A DNA stretch of 39,316 bases, taken from assembly GCA_013043705.1 (NCBI GenBank), contig JABDNS010000020.1:1-39316 (forward strand), read 5' to 3'. This document shows positions 7,574 through 16,566 of the stretch, one piece after another (position 1 is the stretch's first letter; every line of letters begins with the position of its first letter). Under the pieces are notes generated by a model. It saw only the letters and a program-made list of their open reading frames with translations, was not told the DNA's origin and searched no databases. Source of the stretch: Pseudomonadales bacterium. GTDB taxonomy: Bacteria > Pseudomonadota > Gammaproteobacteria > Pseudomonadales > UBA7434. Position numbers and translations under genes: made by a program.

Positions 7574-9753
7574 TAGAGGCGCTGGCTGGCTTGCACTGGA
7601 TGCGGCCGCTATGGCTGCTGGCACTGATACCAACGATTTTGCTATTTTTGTTGCACTGGCGCCACGCCAGGCACAGCTCCGGTTGGGAGGCATTGATAGA
7701 CCCGGTGCTGCTCGATGATTTGCTGGAATCAGGCGGCCAGGGTAGCAATACAAGCTCACGTGGCTTGCCTTTGTTGATGGCGTCGGTGGCCTTATGCATC
7801 GCCATTATCGCCATGGCGGGCCCAGCTTGGGAACGTGTACCGCAGCCGCCACAACGCCTGCAAGACAGGATGGTCATTGTGGTTGACTTGAGCTTATCGA
7901 TGTACGCCGAAGATGTGCGGCCCTCCCGCCTTACGCAAATGCGTTACAAGTTGCTGGAATTGCTGGCGAACCGGCGTGAGGGACAAACAGCACTGGTTGC
8001 CTACTCGGGCGATGCGCATATTGTGAGCCCTCTTACCGACGATGCCAAAACCATTGCCGCGATGGTGCCCGCGCTGTCGCCAGAGATAATGCCGACCATT
8101 GGCAGCAACGCTGCCAGCGCTTTTGAGCTTGTTAATACCCTGGCCGAGCCCGCTTCGCTTAATCGCATTGTCTGGTTTACCGACGACATTAACCGCCGCG
8201 ATGAAACCGCTATCGCGCAGCTGCTGCAAAGCACCGGCGCCAAACTTTATATTCTCGGTTTCGGCACGGCCACTGGTAGCCCGATTCCGCTGCCCAGTGG
8301 CAAGTTCTTAAAAGATTCCAATGGTGCCATCGCAAATGCAAGATTACCGGCCGAAGCACTACAGGCAATCGCGCGTAAAACCGGTGGCCACTATCTGGGC
8401 ATGCAAGCCGATAACAGTGACATAAATAAGATAAACGAACCCTTGTTAGCACAGCAGGCCTTGCGCGGGACGCAGCGAGATAATGCCGTTGTGTTTGATG
8501 CCTGGCGCGATCGCGGCGCAGCGCTGTGCCTGGTGCTGCTGCCCTTTGCACTTTTGTCTTTCAGGCGCGGGTGGCTGCTTAGCCTCTGCCCAGGGTTGGC
8601 CCTACCCTTTGCCGCCGCGCTAATTATTGCTTGCTCGCTGCCAAATCCGGCGCAAGCACAAGCTGATGCAAAGCAACAGACACAGGCGCCCAAACGAGCT
8701 GGCGAGCAAACGGACACGGCGCTTGCCGGGCCAGGCAATACCAGCAATGGAGCCGCACCCGTTAGTTCGCCTTCAATACCATTCGCCATCCGCCCCTGGC
8801 TGCGCAAAGACCAGCAAGCACAGCGCCTGCTTGAGCAAGGTAAGGCCCAGCAGGCGGCAGAACTTTTTGAACGTGAAGATTGGCGTGGTGTTGCCGCCTA
8901 TTCCGCCGGCAATTACAGCGCCGCCAGCGAAGCCTTCAAGCAGCAAATAGATGAACTCGACGGCGCAGCGCCTGCAACACAAGCGGATGCGCATTACAAC
9001 CTTGGCCATGCGCTGGCCAAACAGGGCCAACTACAAGAGGCATTAAAAGCCTACGAACAGGCGCTGGCTGTGCGAGCCGATTTTGACAATGCCATACGCG
9101 CCAAAAGTATTGTTGAAGACTTATTAAAGCAGCAAGCTAAGCAACAACAAGCTGGCCAGCAGGACAATCAAGAACAGGACAATCAGCAACAGACCGGCCA
9201 GCAAGCCGGCGAGCAATCAGCCGCGCAGTCAGGCCAGCGCCAATCGCAACAACAGCCACAACAGCCACAACAGCAATCACAAAGCGGCCAAAGCGGCCAA
9301 AGCGGCCAAAGCGGCCAAAGCGGTGATCCGCAAGAAATTGGTGATAGCCAGTCAAAGCAGGCGCAAGCCAACAGCGAGCCCGATCGTGCAGCACGCGATA
9401 GTGACTTTTCTGGCGACATAGAAGATAGTGCGAAGCAGGCGGCCGCGCAAAACAACAACACGCAAACCAACAACGCGCAAGAGCAAGCTCAAGCCGACCC
9501 CGAAACAACGGTAGATGAAGTTGCGAGTGCAGCAGTGGGTGAAAAGCCGGAAAACGCCGAAACCAGTAACGCTAAACCCGCAATGGCCAGCGCAGCAGCG
9601 CAAGCGCAGGAAAAGGCCCAGCTGCAACAATGGTTAAACAAAATAGAAGATGACCCTGGCGGCTTATTGCGGCGCAAATTTCAATACCAACGCGAGCTTC
9701 GCGAACGCGACGGTGACGTTGTAACGCCAGCGGAAGATGGAAAAATATGGTAG
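7570..9753 (+). CDS. batB: VWA-TPR protein with Gln-rich tail, BatB/BatC-type fusion
   Basis: A 727-residue protein that joins in one chain what is BatB (VWA) and BatC (TPR) in other bacteria. Order: membrane segments at about 12-28 and 66-83, VWA domain with intact DLSLS site (106-110), SPLTDD and WFTDD motifs, further membrane segments around 320-360, then TPR repeats (about 413-515; NLGHALAKQGQLQEALKAYEQAL), then a Gln/Ser/Asn-rich low-complexity stretch (about 520-690) and a conserved-looking C-terminal end. I chose GTG at 7570, overlapping the previous TGA as GTGA, with AAGGAAGG before it; an upstream in-frame start lies deep inside batA and gives no homologous residues. A run of five QSG codon triplets sits at 9280-9324. 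It overlaps batD by 7 bases. Confidence 0.92.
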   Translation: MIEALAGLHWMRPLWLLALIPTILLFLLHWRHARHSSGWEALIDPVLLDDLLESGGQGSNTSSRGLPLLMASVALCIAIIAMAGPAWERVPQPPQRLQDRMVIVVDLSLSMYAEDVRPSRLTQMRYKLLELLANRREGQTALVAYSGDAHIVSPLTDDAKTIAAMVPALSPEIMPTIGSNAASAFELVNTLAEPASLNRIVWFTDDINRRDETAIAQLLQSTGAKLYILGFGTATGSPIPLPSGKFLKDSNGAIANARLPAEALQAIARKTGGHYLGMQADNSDINKINEPLLAQQALRGTQRDNAVVFDAWRDRGAALCLVLLPFALLSFRRGWLLSLCPGLALPFAAALIIACSLPNPAQAQADAKQQTQAPKRAGEQTDTALAGPGNTSNGAAPVSSPSIPFAIRPWLRKDQQAQRLLEQGKAQQAAELFEREDWRGVAAYSAGNYSAASEAFKQQIDELDGAAPATQADAHYNLGHALAKQGQLQEALKAYEQALAVRADFDNAIRAKSIVEDLLKQQAKQQQAGQQDNQEQDNQQQTGQQAGEQSAAQSGQRQSQQQPQQPQQQSQSGQSGQSGQSGQSGDPQEIGDSQSKQAQANSEPDRAARDSDFSGDIEDSAKQAAAQNNNTQTNNAQEQAQADPETTVDEVASAAVGEKPENAETSNAKPAMASAAAQAQEKAQLQQWLNKIEDDPGGLLRRKFQYQRELRERDGDVVTPAEDGKIW
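9280..9324 (+). repeat. Five tandem copies of a 9-base unit (CAAAGCGGC) inside batB
   Basis: Five head-to-tail copies of CAAAGCGGC (the last ends in T) encode QSGQSGQSGQSGQSG in the Gln-rich linker of the VWA-TPR protein. The unit length is a multiple of three, so gain or loss of copies keeps the frame. The near-identity of the copies suggests recent slippage. Confidence 0.95.
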
Positions 9754-11597
9754 TTAGCTTTAACACAACAAGCCGGTCCAGATTGCTGCGTCCGTTTTGC
9801 TGCTTGCTGCTGCTCGTTGCGTCGCAAGCCTCGCTGGCGCTGGAGCTGCGTGCAGATCGAAATACGGTGCCAATTAATGAAACGCTAAGGCTGGAAATTC
9901 GTAGCGGCGGTAGCGATTCGCTGGCTGATATTGATCTGTCTCCCATCGAAAAATACTTTGAAATACTCGGCCGCTCATCGCAGAGTGAGTACTCGATGGT
10001 GAATGGCCGCACCGAGGCGATGCAGCGCCTGAGCCTAACATTGAAACCATTAGCAACCGGAAAAATCCGCATACCTGCCCTGCAATTTCAAGGCAAACGC
10101 AGTGCACCCATCGATATCGAAATAAGCCAGCCCGTACAGCCGCCCGCGAGTGCCAGCGACAAAAGCGTCATGCTGGAGGCCGAGGTGGATAAGAGCGAGG
10201 TCTACCCCGGCGAGCAGTTAATTTATACCATGCGACTAATGTACCGGGTTGGCTTGAGCGATGCACAAATTAGCCCGTTACAAATTCAGGATACAGAAAT
10301 CGTCGAGCTTGAGGATATAAGCTACCAACGAAAAATTAATGGCACACAATACCAGGTCGTAGAAAAACGCTATGCACTGCAATTCAAGCAAATAGCGCAA
10401 GTAGAGATACAAGGGCAAACCCTAACCGCAACGGCCGGTGCCAAACGCGGGCGTTTTGGCTTTGGCTTCGGCGTCGACCCAATGCGCGGCGGCACCCCGG
10501 TGCGGCTCGCCGCCAATGCGATAACGCTGAACATCAAGGCAATTCCCGCCGGCATCAACCCACTAAACTGGTTGCCTGCGCAGGAACTACAACTACGCGA
10601 AGAGTGGCAAGAGACGAGTTCCCAGGCCGAAGTAGGCCAGCCTATCACCCGCAGCATCGAGGTGTATGCGGTTGGCTTACCAGGCGAGTACCTACCTGAA
10701 GTTTTCGATGCCGCTATCGACGGTTTGAACCGCTACCCTGAAAAGCCTGCGTTTGTAACCGAAACATGGAGCGGCGGTATTGCCGGAAAACGCAAAGACA
10801 CTTATGCCTTAATTCCCACACGTCCTGGCACCATCACCCTACCAGCGATAAAACTGGCATGGTGGAACACCGAAACCGATCGCGCCGAAACGGCCACACT
10901 GCCCTCTCGAACGATTAGCGTTAAGCCCGGTGCTGCAAGCAATACTGATAGCGGCGTCAGTACGGCTGTGCAGGCAGTCAGCCCAAAGGCGGGTAACCAG
11001 AAAAGTGCGAACATGGGAAACCCGCTGCAAATACCAAACAATGAATTAAGTACACCTGCAAACGCAATGCCCTCCGGTAACCTGCGCAGCTGGCAGGTTG
11101 CCACACTTATCGCTACGCTGGGTTGGCTAGCTACCGCGTTTGCATGGTGGCGACACCGGGCAGCAACGGATAGTCCCCGCCTTGCACCTACCGGGCAAGA
11201 CCCGCAACGCGCATTGAAATTAGTTCAACGCCAGCTACTCGCCGCCTGCAAAGCGGGAGACGCGCGCCAGGCACAGCAGCTGCTGGATAACTGGTGGTTC
11301 GCTATGCGCAACACGCTACCGCGGCATACCATCCAGCACAAGAAAGCCGCGCAGACACAAGACAAATCAAACTGGCTTCGTTCAATCGGTGCTGTTGAGT
11401 TGTGCCAGGCGATCGATGACCTGGAGCAGTATTTATATGCTGCCGACTCTAGCAAAGAAACCTGGCAAAATGATGCCCTGGCCGCTGCAATCAAGTCTTT
11501 TAGGTTGCCTGGCGCCACGCAACAAAACCATATGCTTCCCGAGCTCTACCCCACCCCGATAAAAGATCCGCTCGCGAGCGCAGGATTGACGCCGTGA
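9747..11597 (+). CDS. batD: BatD-like periplasmic/membrane protein
   Basis: BatD (oxygen-tolerance family) protein of 616 residues. It has a signal peptide (residues 1 to about 32, hydrophobic core LLRPFCCLLLLVASQASLA), a large beta-rich periplasmic part with the typical VDKSEVYPGEQLIYTMRL segment near 150, a membrane segment at about 447-470, and a cytosolic helical C-terminal region. ATG at 9747 overlaps the end of batB by 7 bases. The stop overlaps the GTG of the following ampG-like gene. It presumably forms a membrane complex with the VWA proteins; this is inferred from constant gene association. The role in aerotolerance is not established for gammaproteobacteria. Confidence 0.9.
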   Translation: MVVSFNTTSRSRLLRPFCCLLLLVASQASLALELRADRNTVPINETLRLEIRSGGSDSLADIDLSPIEKYFEILGRSSQSEYSMVNGRTEAMQRLSLTLKPLATGKIRIPALQFQGKRSAPIDIEISQPVQPPASASDKSVMLEAEVDKSEVYPGEQLIYTMRLMYRVGLSDAQISPLQIQDTEIVELEDISYQRKINGTQYQVVEKRYALQFKQIAQVEIQGQTLTATAGAKRGRFGFGFGVDPMRGGTPVRLAANAITLNIKAIPAGINPLNWLPAQELQLREEWQETSSQAEVGQPITRSIEVYAVGLPGEYLPEVFDAAIDGLNRYPEKPAFVTETWSGGIAGKRKDTYALIPTRPGTITLPAIKLAWWNTETDRAETATLPSRTISVKPGAASNTDSGVSTAVQAVSPKAGNQKSANMGNPLQIPNNELSTPANAMPSGNLRSWQVATLIATLGWLATAFAWWRHRAATDSPRLAPTGQDPQRALKLVQRQLLAACKAGDARQAQQLLDNWWFAMRNTLPRHTIQHKKAAQTQDKSNWLRSIGAVELCQAIDDLEQYLYAADSSKETWQNDALAAAIKSFRLPGATQQNHMLPELYPTPIKDPLASAGLTP

Positions 11598-13192
11598 GTA
11601 ATGCCCACAGCTCGCAAGGCAACGAAGCATGGTCCACGCAGTTTGCCCGTTACAGGGATCCGCGCGCACTGCGGGTATTACTGCTCGGTGTATCCAGCGG
11701 CCTGCCTTTTGTATTGATCGGCTCAATGTTAACCCTGTGGCTAAAAGATACTGGCTTGTCACGCGCCAGCATTGGTTATGCAGGCGCTATATACGCCGCC
11801 TACTCGATTAATTTTTTGTGGTCACCACTGATCGACCGCATTCGACGCCCCGCCATGCTTACACTGGGGCAGCGCAAAAGCTGGATCGTACTTATGCAAC
11901 TGGCCATTGCGCTGCTATGCGTGGCGGTGAGCATGAGCAACCCCGCCGAGAGCAGCCGGGTAACCATCTTGCTTTGCCTGGCCATTGCTATCGCCTCGGC
12001 AACACAAGACATTGCCATTGATGCCTTTCGAATTGACTCGATTGCTGAGCACGAAGAACAAACCATGTCGGTCGCCGCATCTATGGCCATCGCCGGTTGG
12101 TGGACAGGCTATGCTGGCATCGGCGCTATCGTATTGATTACTGCAGACAGTTTTCAGCTGGACTGGGGTGTACTCTACCTGCTTACCGCGCCGCTATTCA
12201 TAGTGCTTGCGGCAGCGGTGGTGTTCTTCCCTGAGCCAGACAATGCCGATCGCGATAGATTGCACAACGAGAGAAAACTCGGTTACTTGCACAATGCGCT
12301 GCAACTAAGTAACGGGCGCAAAATCGCAACCATGGTAATGATGGCCTGCCCGTTCCTGCTCGCGGTATGGCTACTTGGCGGTGGCGCAGGCCTTGCCGAT
12401 ACTGTTAAAGCTTCTGCATGGTATGTACCCGGTGGATTGCTTGCAGGTACACTACTGTTCGCGTTAGCCATTGCGCTACTGGGTCAATCCGCGCTAAATC
12501 GGCAAGTACCTATCGCCAGCGCCGCCGAACTGCATAACGCCGGGCCGCTCGACAAAGCCAGCGCATCGCTGGCAGCGGCAGTGATCGACCCGCTGCTTGC
12601 GTTTTTCCGCCGCAATGGTTTGCAAATGGCATTGGCGCTGCTGGCCTTTATCCTGCTGTTTAAAATCGGCGAGGCCTTCCTTGGCCGCATGTCGCTGGTT
12701 TTCTACCGCGAAATCGGTTTCAGCAATAGCGACATTGCCTATTACTCGAAGCTTGTAAGCTGGGCTGTAACCGTAGTGTTTTCTTTATTAAGCGGCGCGT
12801 TCGTAGCGCGTTTTGGCGTGTTGCGTGGCTTGTTTATTGCCGGGCTGGCAATGTCTGCATCGAACCTGATGTTTGCCTGGCTTGCAGCGGTGGGGCCTGT
12901 AAAAACCTTGTTCGCCGCCTCGGTGGTAGTAGACGGATTTACCTCCGCCTGGTCTACGGTGGCGTTTGTGGCGTTTCTTTCATCGCTATGCGATCGCAAC
13001 TACACTGCAACACAATACGCGCTGCTTGCCTCATTAGGCACGCTTGGCCGTACGCTGTTTGCTTCGGGCAGTGGCCAATTGGTTGATTGGCTACAAGGCA
13101 ACTGGGCGCTGTTTTTTATTTTAACCGCGCTGGCGGTTATTCCCAGCCTGCTTATCTTGCTGTGGTTAGGCAACAAAGAACGGCAAAGCTAG
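11594..13192 (+). CDS. ampG: AmpG-like major facilitator permease (muropeptide import)
   Basis: Major facilitator protein of 532 residues with about 12-14 membrane segments. AmpG imports GlcNAc-anhydro-MurNAc peptides from the periplasm for peptidoglycan recycling. Family features: RDPRALRVLLLGVSSGLPFVLIGSMLTLWLKD at the N-terminus, SATQDIAIDAFRID in the fifth segment region, and LLFKIGEAFLGRM after the central loop. Start GTG at 11594 overlaps the batD TGA (GTGA), so it is translated as the last gene of the Bat operon, an association I regard as unusual. The stop codon touches that of miaE on the other strand with no base between them. Substrate is inferred from family. Confidence 0.88.
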   Translation: MSNAHSSQGNEAWSTQFARYRDPRALRVLLLGVSSGLPFVLIGSMLTLWLKDTGLSRASIGYAGAIYAAYSINFLWSPLIDRIRRPAMLTLGQRKSWIVLMQLAIALLCVAVSMSNPAESSRVTILLCLAIAIASATQDIAIDAFRIDSIAEHEEQTMSVAASMAIAGWWTGYAGIGAIVLITADSFQLDWGVLYLLTAPLFIVLAAAVVFFPEPDNADRDRLHNERKLGYLHNALQLSNGRKIATMVMMACPFLLAVWLLGGGAGLADTVKASAWYVPGGLLAGTLLFALAIALLGQSALNRQVPIASAAELHNAGPLDKASASLAAAVIDPLLAFFRRNGLQMALALLAFILLFKIGEAFLGRMSLVFYREIGFSNSDIAYYSKLVSWAVTVVFSLLSGAFVARFGVLRGLFIAGLAMSASNLMFAWLAAVGPVKTLFAASVVVDGFTSAWSTVAFVAFLSSLCDRNYTATQYALLASLGTLGRTLFASGSGQLVDWLQGNWALFFILTALAVIPSLLILLWLGNKERQS

Positions 13193-13873
13193 TTAGGCCG
13201 GTACGCCACTGTGGAAGCGAAATTCTGCGTCGGGCGATTGCACCAGTTCAGCTTCACGCTGCGCAATAGCGACGATTCGCTGGTCTACCGAAGACCGGTC
13301 TATTCCCGCATCACCCGCAGCCGTTTCGGCTAGCGATAAATAATCGCGATAGTGGCGCGCCTCAGACTTTAGCAACGATGCGTAAAAAACTGCTAGCTCC
13401 TCGTCTACCTGCTTTAGCAGTGGCACCAGGCGGGCAAAGCGCTCACAGGACCTGGCTTCAATAAAAGCGCCAACGATAAGCGTGTCGATCAACCTGGCAG
13501 GCTCTGGCTTGCGAATTTCAGCATGCAATGCGCCCGCATAACGCGCCGCTGACAGTTGCTCGTACTGGATATCAAGACGCTGCATTTGCGCCAGCACTTG
13601 CTCAAAATGGCGCAGCTCCTCGCGCGCCAGGCGCGACATTTTATGTAGAAGCTTGCTGTTTTCCGTGTAGCGATAAAGCAACTGCAGCGCGGTGGAAGCC
13701 GCTTTCTTTTCGCAGTTGGCGTGATCGACAAGCAGTAAAGGAATGCAATTTATTGCGCTGGCAAGCCATGGCTCTGGCGTTGGGCACAACAGAAAGCGAT
13801 CAATACCCGCTTTTTCTAGCAAGGCTGTCTCGTCGAACGCGACCGGACCGACCTTTTTAATTACCGCGCTCAA
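13193..13873 (-). CDS. miaE: tRNA 2-methylthio-N6-isopentenyladenosine-37 hydroxylase (MiaE)
   Basis: Diiron monooxygenase that hydroxylates ms2i6A37 of tRNA to ms2io6A37, using O2. The two halves of the iron site are visible: Glu55 and E86-x2-H89, then Glu139 and E171-x2-H174. Length of 226 residues is slightly above the usual 200-ish. The start appears to be TTG at 13873, overlapping the stop of the DUF1289 gene as TTGA; no nearby ATG or GTG would keep the N-terminal sequence, and the site before it is weak, so coupling to the upstream gene is likely. It is the last gene of the minus-strand series and abuts ampG tail to tail. MiaE activity needs an electron donor, for which the DUF1289 neighbour is a candidate (inference). 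Confidence 0.92.
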   Translation of the reverse strand: MSAVIKKVGPVAFDETALLEKAGIDRFLLCPTPEPWLASAINCIPLLLVDHANCEKKAASTALQLLYRYTENSKLLHKMSRLAREELRHFEQVLAQMQRLDIQYEQLSAARYAGALHAEIRKPEPARLIDTLIVGAFIEARSCERFARLVPLLKQVDEELAVFYASLLKSEARHYRDYLSLAETAAGDAGIDRSSVDQRIVAIAQREAELVQSPDAEFRFHSGVPA

Positions 13874-14361
13874 CGTGTTTCGCCCATACCACTGGCATGC
13901 CGTGCGCGGCGCCGATTAGCCACGATGTAACGCTCGTAGTGCGCCACTGACAATAAATAATATTCATGGTCGATCATGTCTCGCACGTCAACCAGATTGA
14001 TATGCTGGTAACCAGGCCTAATGGTGAATCCATACTGGGATGGCTTATCGATTTGGCTGGCGCCGGCTCGAAGCAGTTCGAACAACCAGCAGTATGGGTC
14101 TCGATACGCCGCGTAGCGAAGCTGCTGCAATTTAAGCTGCTGCGCTAATTGCGCAGAATCAAACAATTCAAGATACCGGGCAACAACACCACTCAAGAGA
14201 CGATCAAGACGCTCATCGATTGCCTGTTTCTGGGTCTCATCGAAGCCATTCCACTGAATTACCTCATAATCAAATCGCTTGCATCCACGGCACACTGAGT
14301 CGCCGATACCTGTGGAGCAAACGCCGATACACGGCGTAGCAATTTTCTGGAATAGCTTCAT
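13870..14361 (-). CDS. DUF1289 protein with long C-terminal extension
   Basis: N-terminal DUF1289 domain with four cysteines C11-x3-C15-x8-C24-x2-C27 (TPCIGVCSTG...CRGCKRF), followed by the family residues EVIQWNGF. Typical DUF1289 proteins are 60-90 residues; this one has 163, with a further helical region of about 100 residues rich in Tyr, Arg and Leu that I do not recognise. Function unknown; the cysteines suggest a bound zinc or iron-sulfur centre. I chose ATG 14361, because the family domain begins a few residues later; an upstream in-frame TTG (14412) is less likely. No good ribosome site precedes it. Its TGA overlaps the miaE start. Confidence 0.85.
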   Translation of the reverse strand: MKLFQKIATPCIGVCSTGIGDSVCRGCKRFDYEVIQWNGFDETQKQAIDERLDRLLSGVVARYLELFDSAQLAQQLKLQQLRYAAYRDPYCWLFELLRAGASQIDKPSQYGFTIRPGYQHINLVDVRDMIDHEYYLLSVAHYERYIVANRRRARHASGMGETR

Positions 14362-14544
14362 GCAATTTGTAGCATTAATAGTTGAAATTGAGCGTGGGAG
14401 CCATTTGGCCAAACGATTCGACTATTCTATTCAACGATTTCAGGAGTCGAATTCATTAGGTGGTTTGATTGAGCAGTTTCATTAGGCAATTTCATTACAC
14501 TACAGATAATTCAGCCAAACAAGGTAGCGCAGCAAAGCAAGCCG
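14362..14544 (-). promoter_or_regulatory. Spacer between tgpA and the DUF1289-miaE pair, with TTCATTA repeats
   Basis: A 183-base gap in an otherwise compact minus-strand series. TTCATTA occurs three times on the plus strand (14452-14458, 14478-14484, 14491-14497), with start-to-start distances of 26 and 13 bases. The region is richer in A and T than its surroundings. It may hold the promoter of DUF1289-miaE; no clear -35/-10 pair or terminator hairpin was found. Confidence 0.35.
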
Positions 14545-16566
14545 CTAACTGGCCGGGCGGCGCGGCCTAAAGCGCTCAACACTACGTTTAAACTGTTTCA
14601 GGCCACTTTCACCGGCGTAGGCAATTTGCATGTATTGCCGTGTAATAGCATCGGCCTGCTCGGCGCATTGCGGTGCCTGTGCAGCGATGCGCGCAGCGAA
14701 GGCCAACGGTGTTTCTGCTTTACCACGCCTGAGCTGCAGCCGCTTTTGCATTTTTCTACAGAAACGCCGATACAACTTGTGTTCGGGCGACCGCGTATCT
14801 TTTGCGCCCGGGCGCAAAATTATAAACGACAACAATGCCAGCATCGCTCCCAGAACCCCTGCAACTATCAACCCCAGCTTCCAGGGATCTGCTGAGCCCA
14901 TCAATCTTTCAAACACGCGCCGCTGCTGGCTGGCGTCAAAATTTACCACCCAGCGCTGCCAGGAGTGGTTGATCGCGTCCAGCCGCAATCTTACCGACTT
15001 AATCATTGCCAGGTTGCGCAGATACAGCGGCGAAAGCCGCGATGCGCCCAGCTCCGGGCGACGGGCCAAGGCACCCTCCAAGCCAAAATTAATTCTTTCT
15101 GGCGCCACCGTATAAGTTGGATCAAGCCGCAGCCAGCCCTCGCCCGCCTGCCAGTACTCCAGCCAGGCATGCGCGTCGAGCTGCCTTACCGACAGCGTGT
15201 TGTTATGCGGGTTTACCTCACCGCCCTGATAGCCCACCACCACACGCGCCGGCACGCCCGCCGCACGCAACATAAAAGCAAAAGCATTGGCGTAGTGCTC
15301 ACAATAGCCCTTTCGCGTATCGAAAACAAATTCGTCTACTGTATGTCGGCCCAACTCCGGTGGCTCCAGCGTGTAGAAAAAATCCTTTTCAAGAAAGTAG
15401 CGCTGCATAGCTAATACAAACTGCTCGGTTGAACCTGTCCGGGCATACATTTGTTGGGCTAAACTGCGCGCGCGTGGATTGGATCGCCGCGGCAGGCGCA
15501 AATTATTTTTCCGCGCCTGCTGCGAAAGCGTCCAATCTGCGCGGTAATCCAGGTAGGATTCAACCTTAAGCTCGCTGCGTTCGCTCAGCGGTGTGCGCTT
15601 TCGCAAGTTGTAGTCTGCGGTGTAGAAAATTCCTTTCATCCCGGCCCTGTCCGCATCTGTTTGCAGCTGCGCAACAGGTAATGCAAACAGCCAGTTCTTT
15701 TTAGTGGGCTCAACAATCAATGTGTACCGCAGCGGCACCCCGTACAATTCAATCTGCTCGGTCAATTCTTCACGTCGCGATCTATCGCCTACACTAACCG
15801 CGCTGTCAGCTGCAGACCATTTTCGGCCATCGAAGTCTTCCAGCGTAATGCCACGCCAATACATCTCAATGCTAGGCGGTCGTGTCGATTCAAATTCAAC
15901 AACGAAGGCGAGCTTACTCGATTGATTTAGTTTGGCGATATCTCCCGGCTCAATACTGTCGCTCATGCCGGTACCCGCCCCACCACCGCTGGTAGGAACC
16001 GACCAGATAGGGGGTATGCGAGGGAACACAAGAAAAAATAACAACATCACCGGTACAGCCTGCGCCACAAGCCTTAGAGACTTACGCAAGGACAGCAATG
16101 GTGCGCGATTGTGAAGCGCGTGCTGGGTAGCGACCATTGCAGTAAAAATGAGTACGATGCTGCCAATCTGGTACAGTGCAAGAAAAACCGATTGCGAGAA
16201 CAGGAACGACGCGGCCACAATAAACAGTGCCAGGTTAAATACCAGGAACATATCGCGTCGCGTACGCACTTCTATAAGCTTTAGCGAAAACGCCAGGATT
16301 AACAAAGCTACTGCAAAGTCCAGACCGCCGACGCTGCCAAAAGAAACAGCTACGCCAATACTGCCAAGCATTACCAACACACCGCGTACGGCTCGACCGG
16401 GATAACTGGCTTCGCCGCGAAACATCGCCATACGCCACAACGCACAAAGCAACCAAATCGCAATCATCCACCAGCTCATGCGCCCGGTATGCGGCAGGAT
16501 GACAACCAACTGAGCGAGCAACAGCCAGATAATGCTATTGCGTGGGATCTGTGAAGCTGTACTCAC
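14545..16566 (-). CDS. tgpA: TgpA-type membrane transglutaminase-like protein (DUF3488/transglutaminase core)
   Basis: Inner-membrane protein of 673 residues. Several membrane segments occupy residues 1-182. A periplasmic transglutaminase-like domain carries the triad Cys422 (KGYCEHYANAF), His466 (DAHAWLEYW) and Asp482 (LRLDPT). One membrane segment (about 555-575) and a cytosolic tail follow. In Pseudomonas aeruginosa the homologue TgpA (668 residues) is essential and lies with MoxR and DUF58 genes, the same trio as here. It starts with GTG at 16566, overlapping the DUF58 TGA (GTGA). The substrate is unknown; a role in envelope or peptidoglycan homeostasis is an inference from the topology. 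Confidence 0.93.
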   Translation of the reverse strand: MSTASQIPRNSIIWLLLAQLVVILPHTGRMSWWMIAIWLLCALWRMAMFRGEASYPGRAVRGVLVMLGSIGVAVSFGSVGGLDFAVALLILAFSLKLIEVRTRRDMFLVFNLALFIVAASFLFSQSVFLALYQIGSIVLIFTAMVATQHALHNRAPLLSLRKSLRLVAQAVPVMLLFFLVFPRIPPIWSVPTSGGGAGTGMSDSIEPGDIAKLNQSSKLAFVVEFESTRPPSIEMYWRGITLEDFDGRKWSAADSAVSVGDRSRREELTEQIELYGVPLRYTLIVEPTKKNWLFALPVAQLQTDADRAGMKGIFYTADYNLRKRTPLSERSELKVESYLDYRADWTLSQQARKNNLRLPRRSNPRARSLAQQMYARTGSTEQFVLAMQRYFLEKDFFYTLEPPELGRHTVDEFVFDTRKGYCEHYANAFAFMLRAAGVPARVVVGYQGGEVNPHNNTLSVRQLDAHAWLEYWQAGEGWLRLDPTYTVAPERINFGLEGALARRPELGASRLSPLYLRNLAMIKSVRLRLDAINHSWQRWVVNFDASQQRRVFERLMGSADPWKLGLIVAGVLGAMLALLSFIILRPGAKDTRSPEHKLYRRFCRKMQKRLQLRRGKAETPLAFAARIAAQAPQCAEQADAITRQYMQIAYAGESGLKQFKRSVERFRPRRPAS

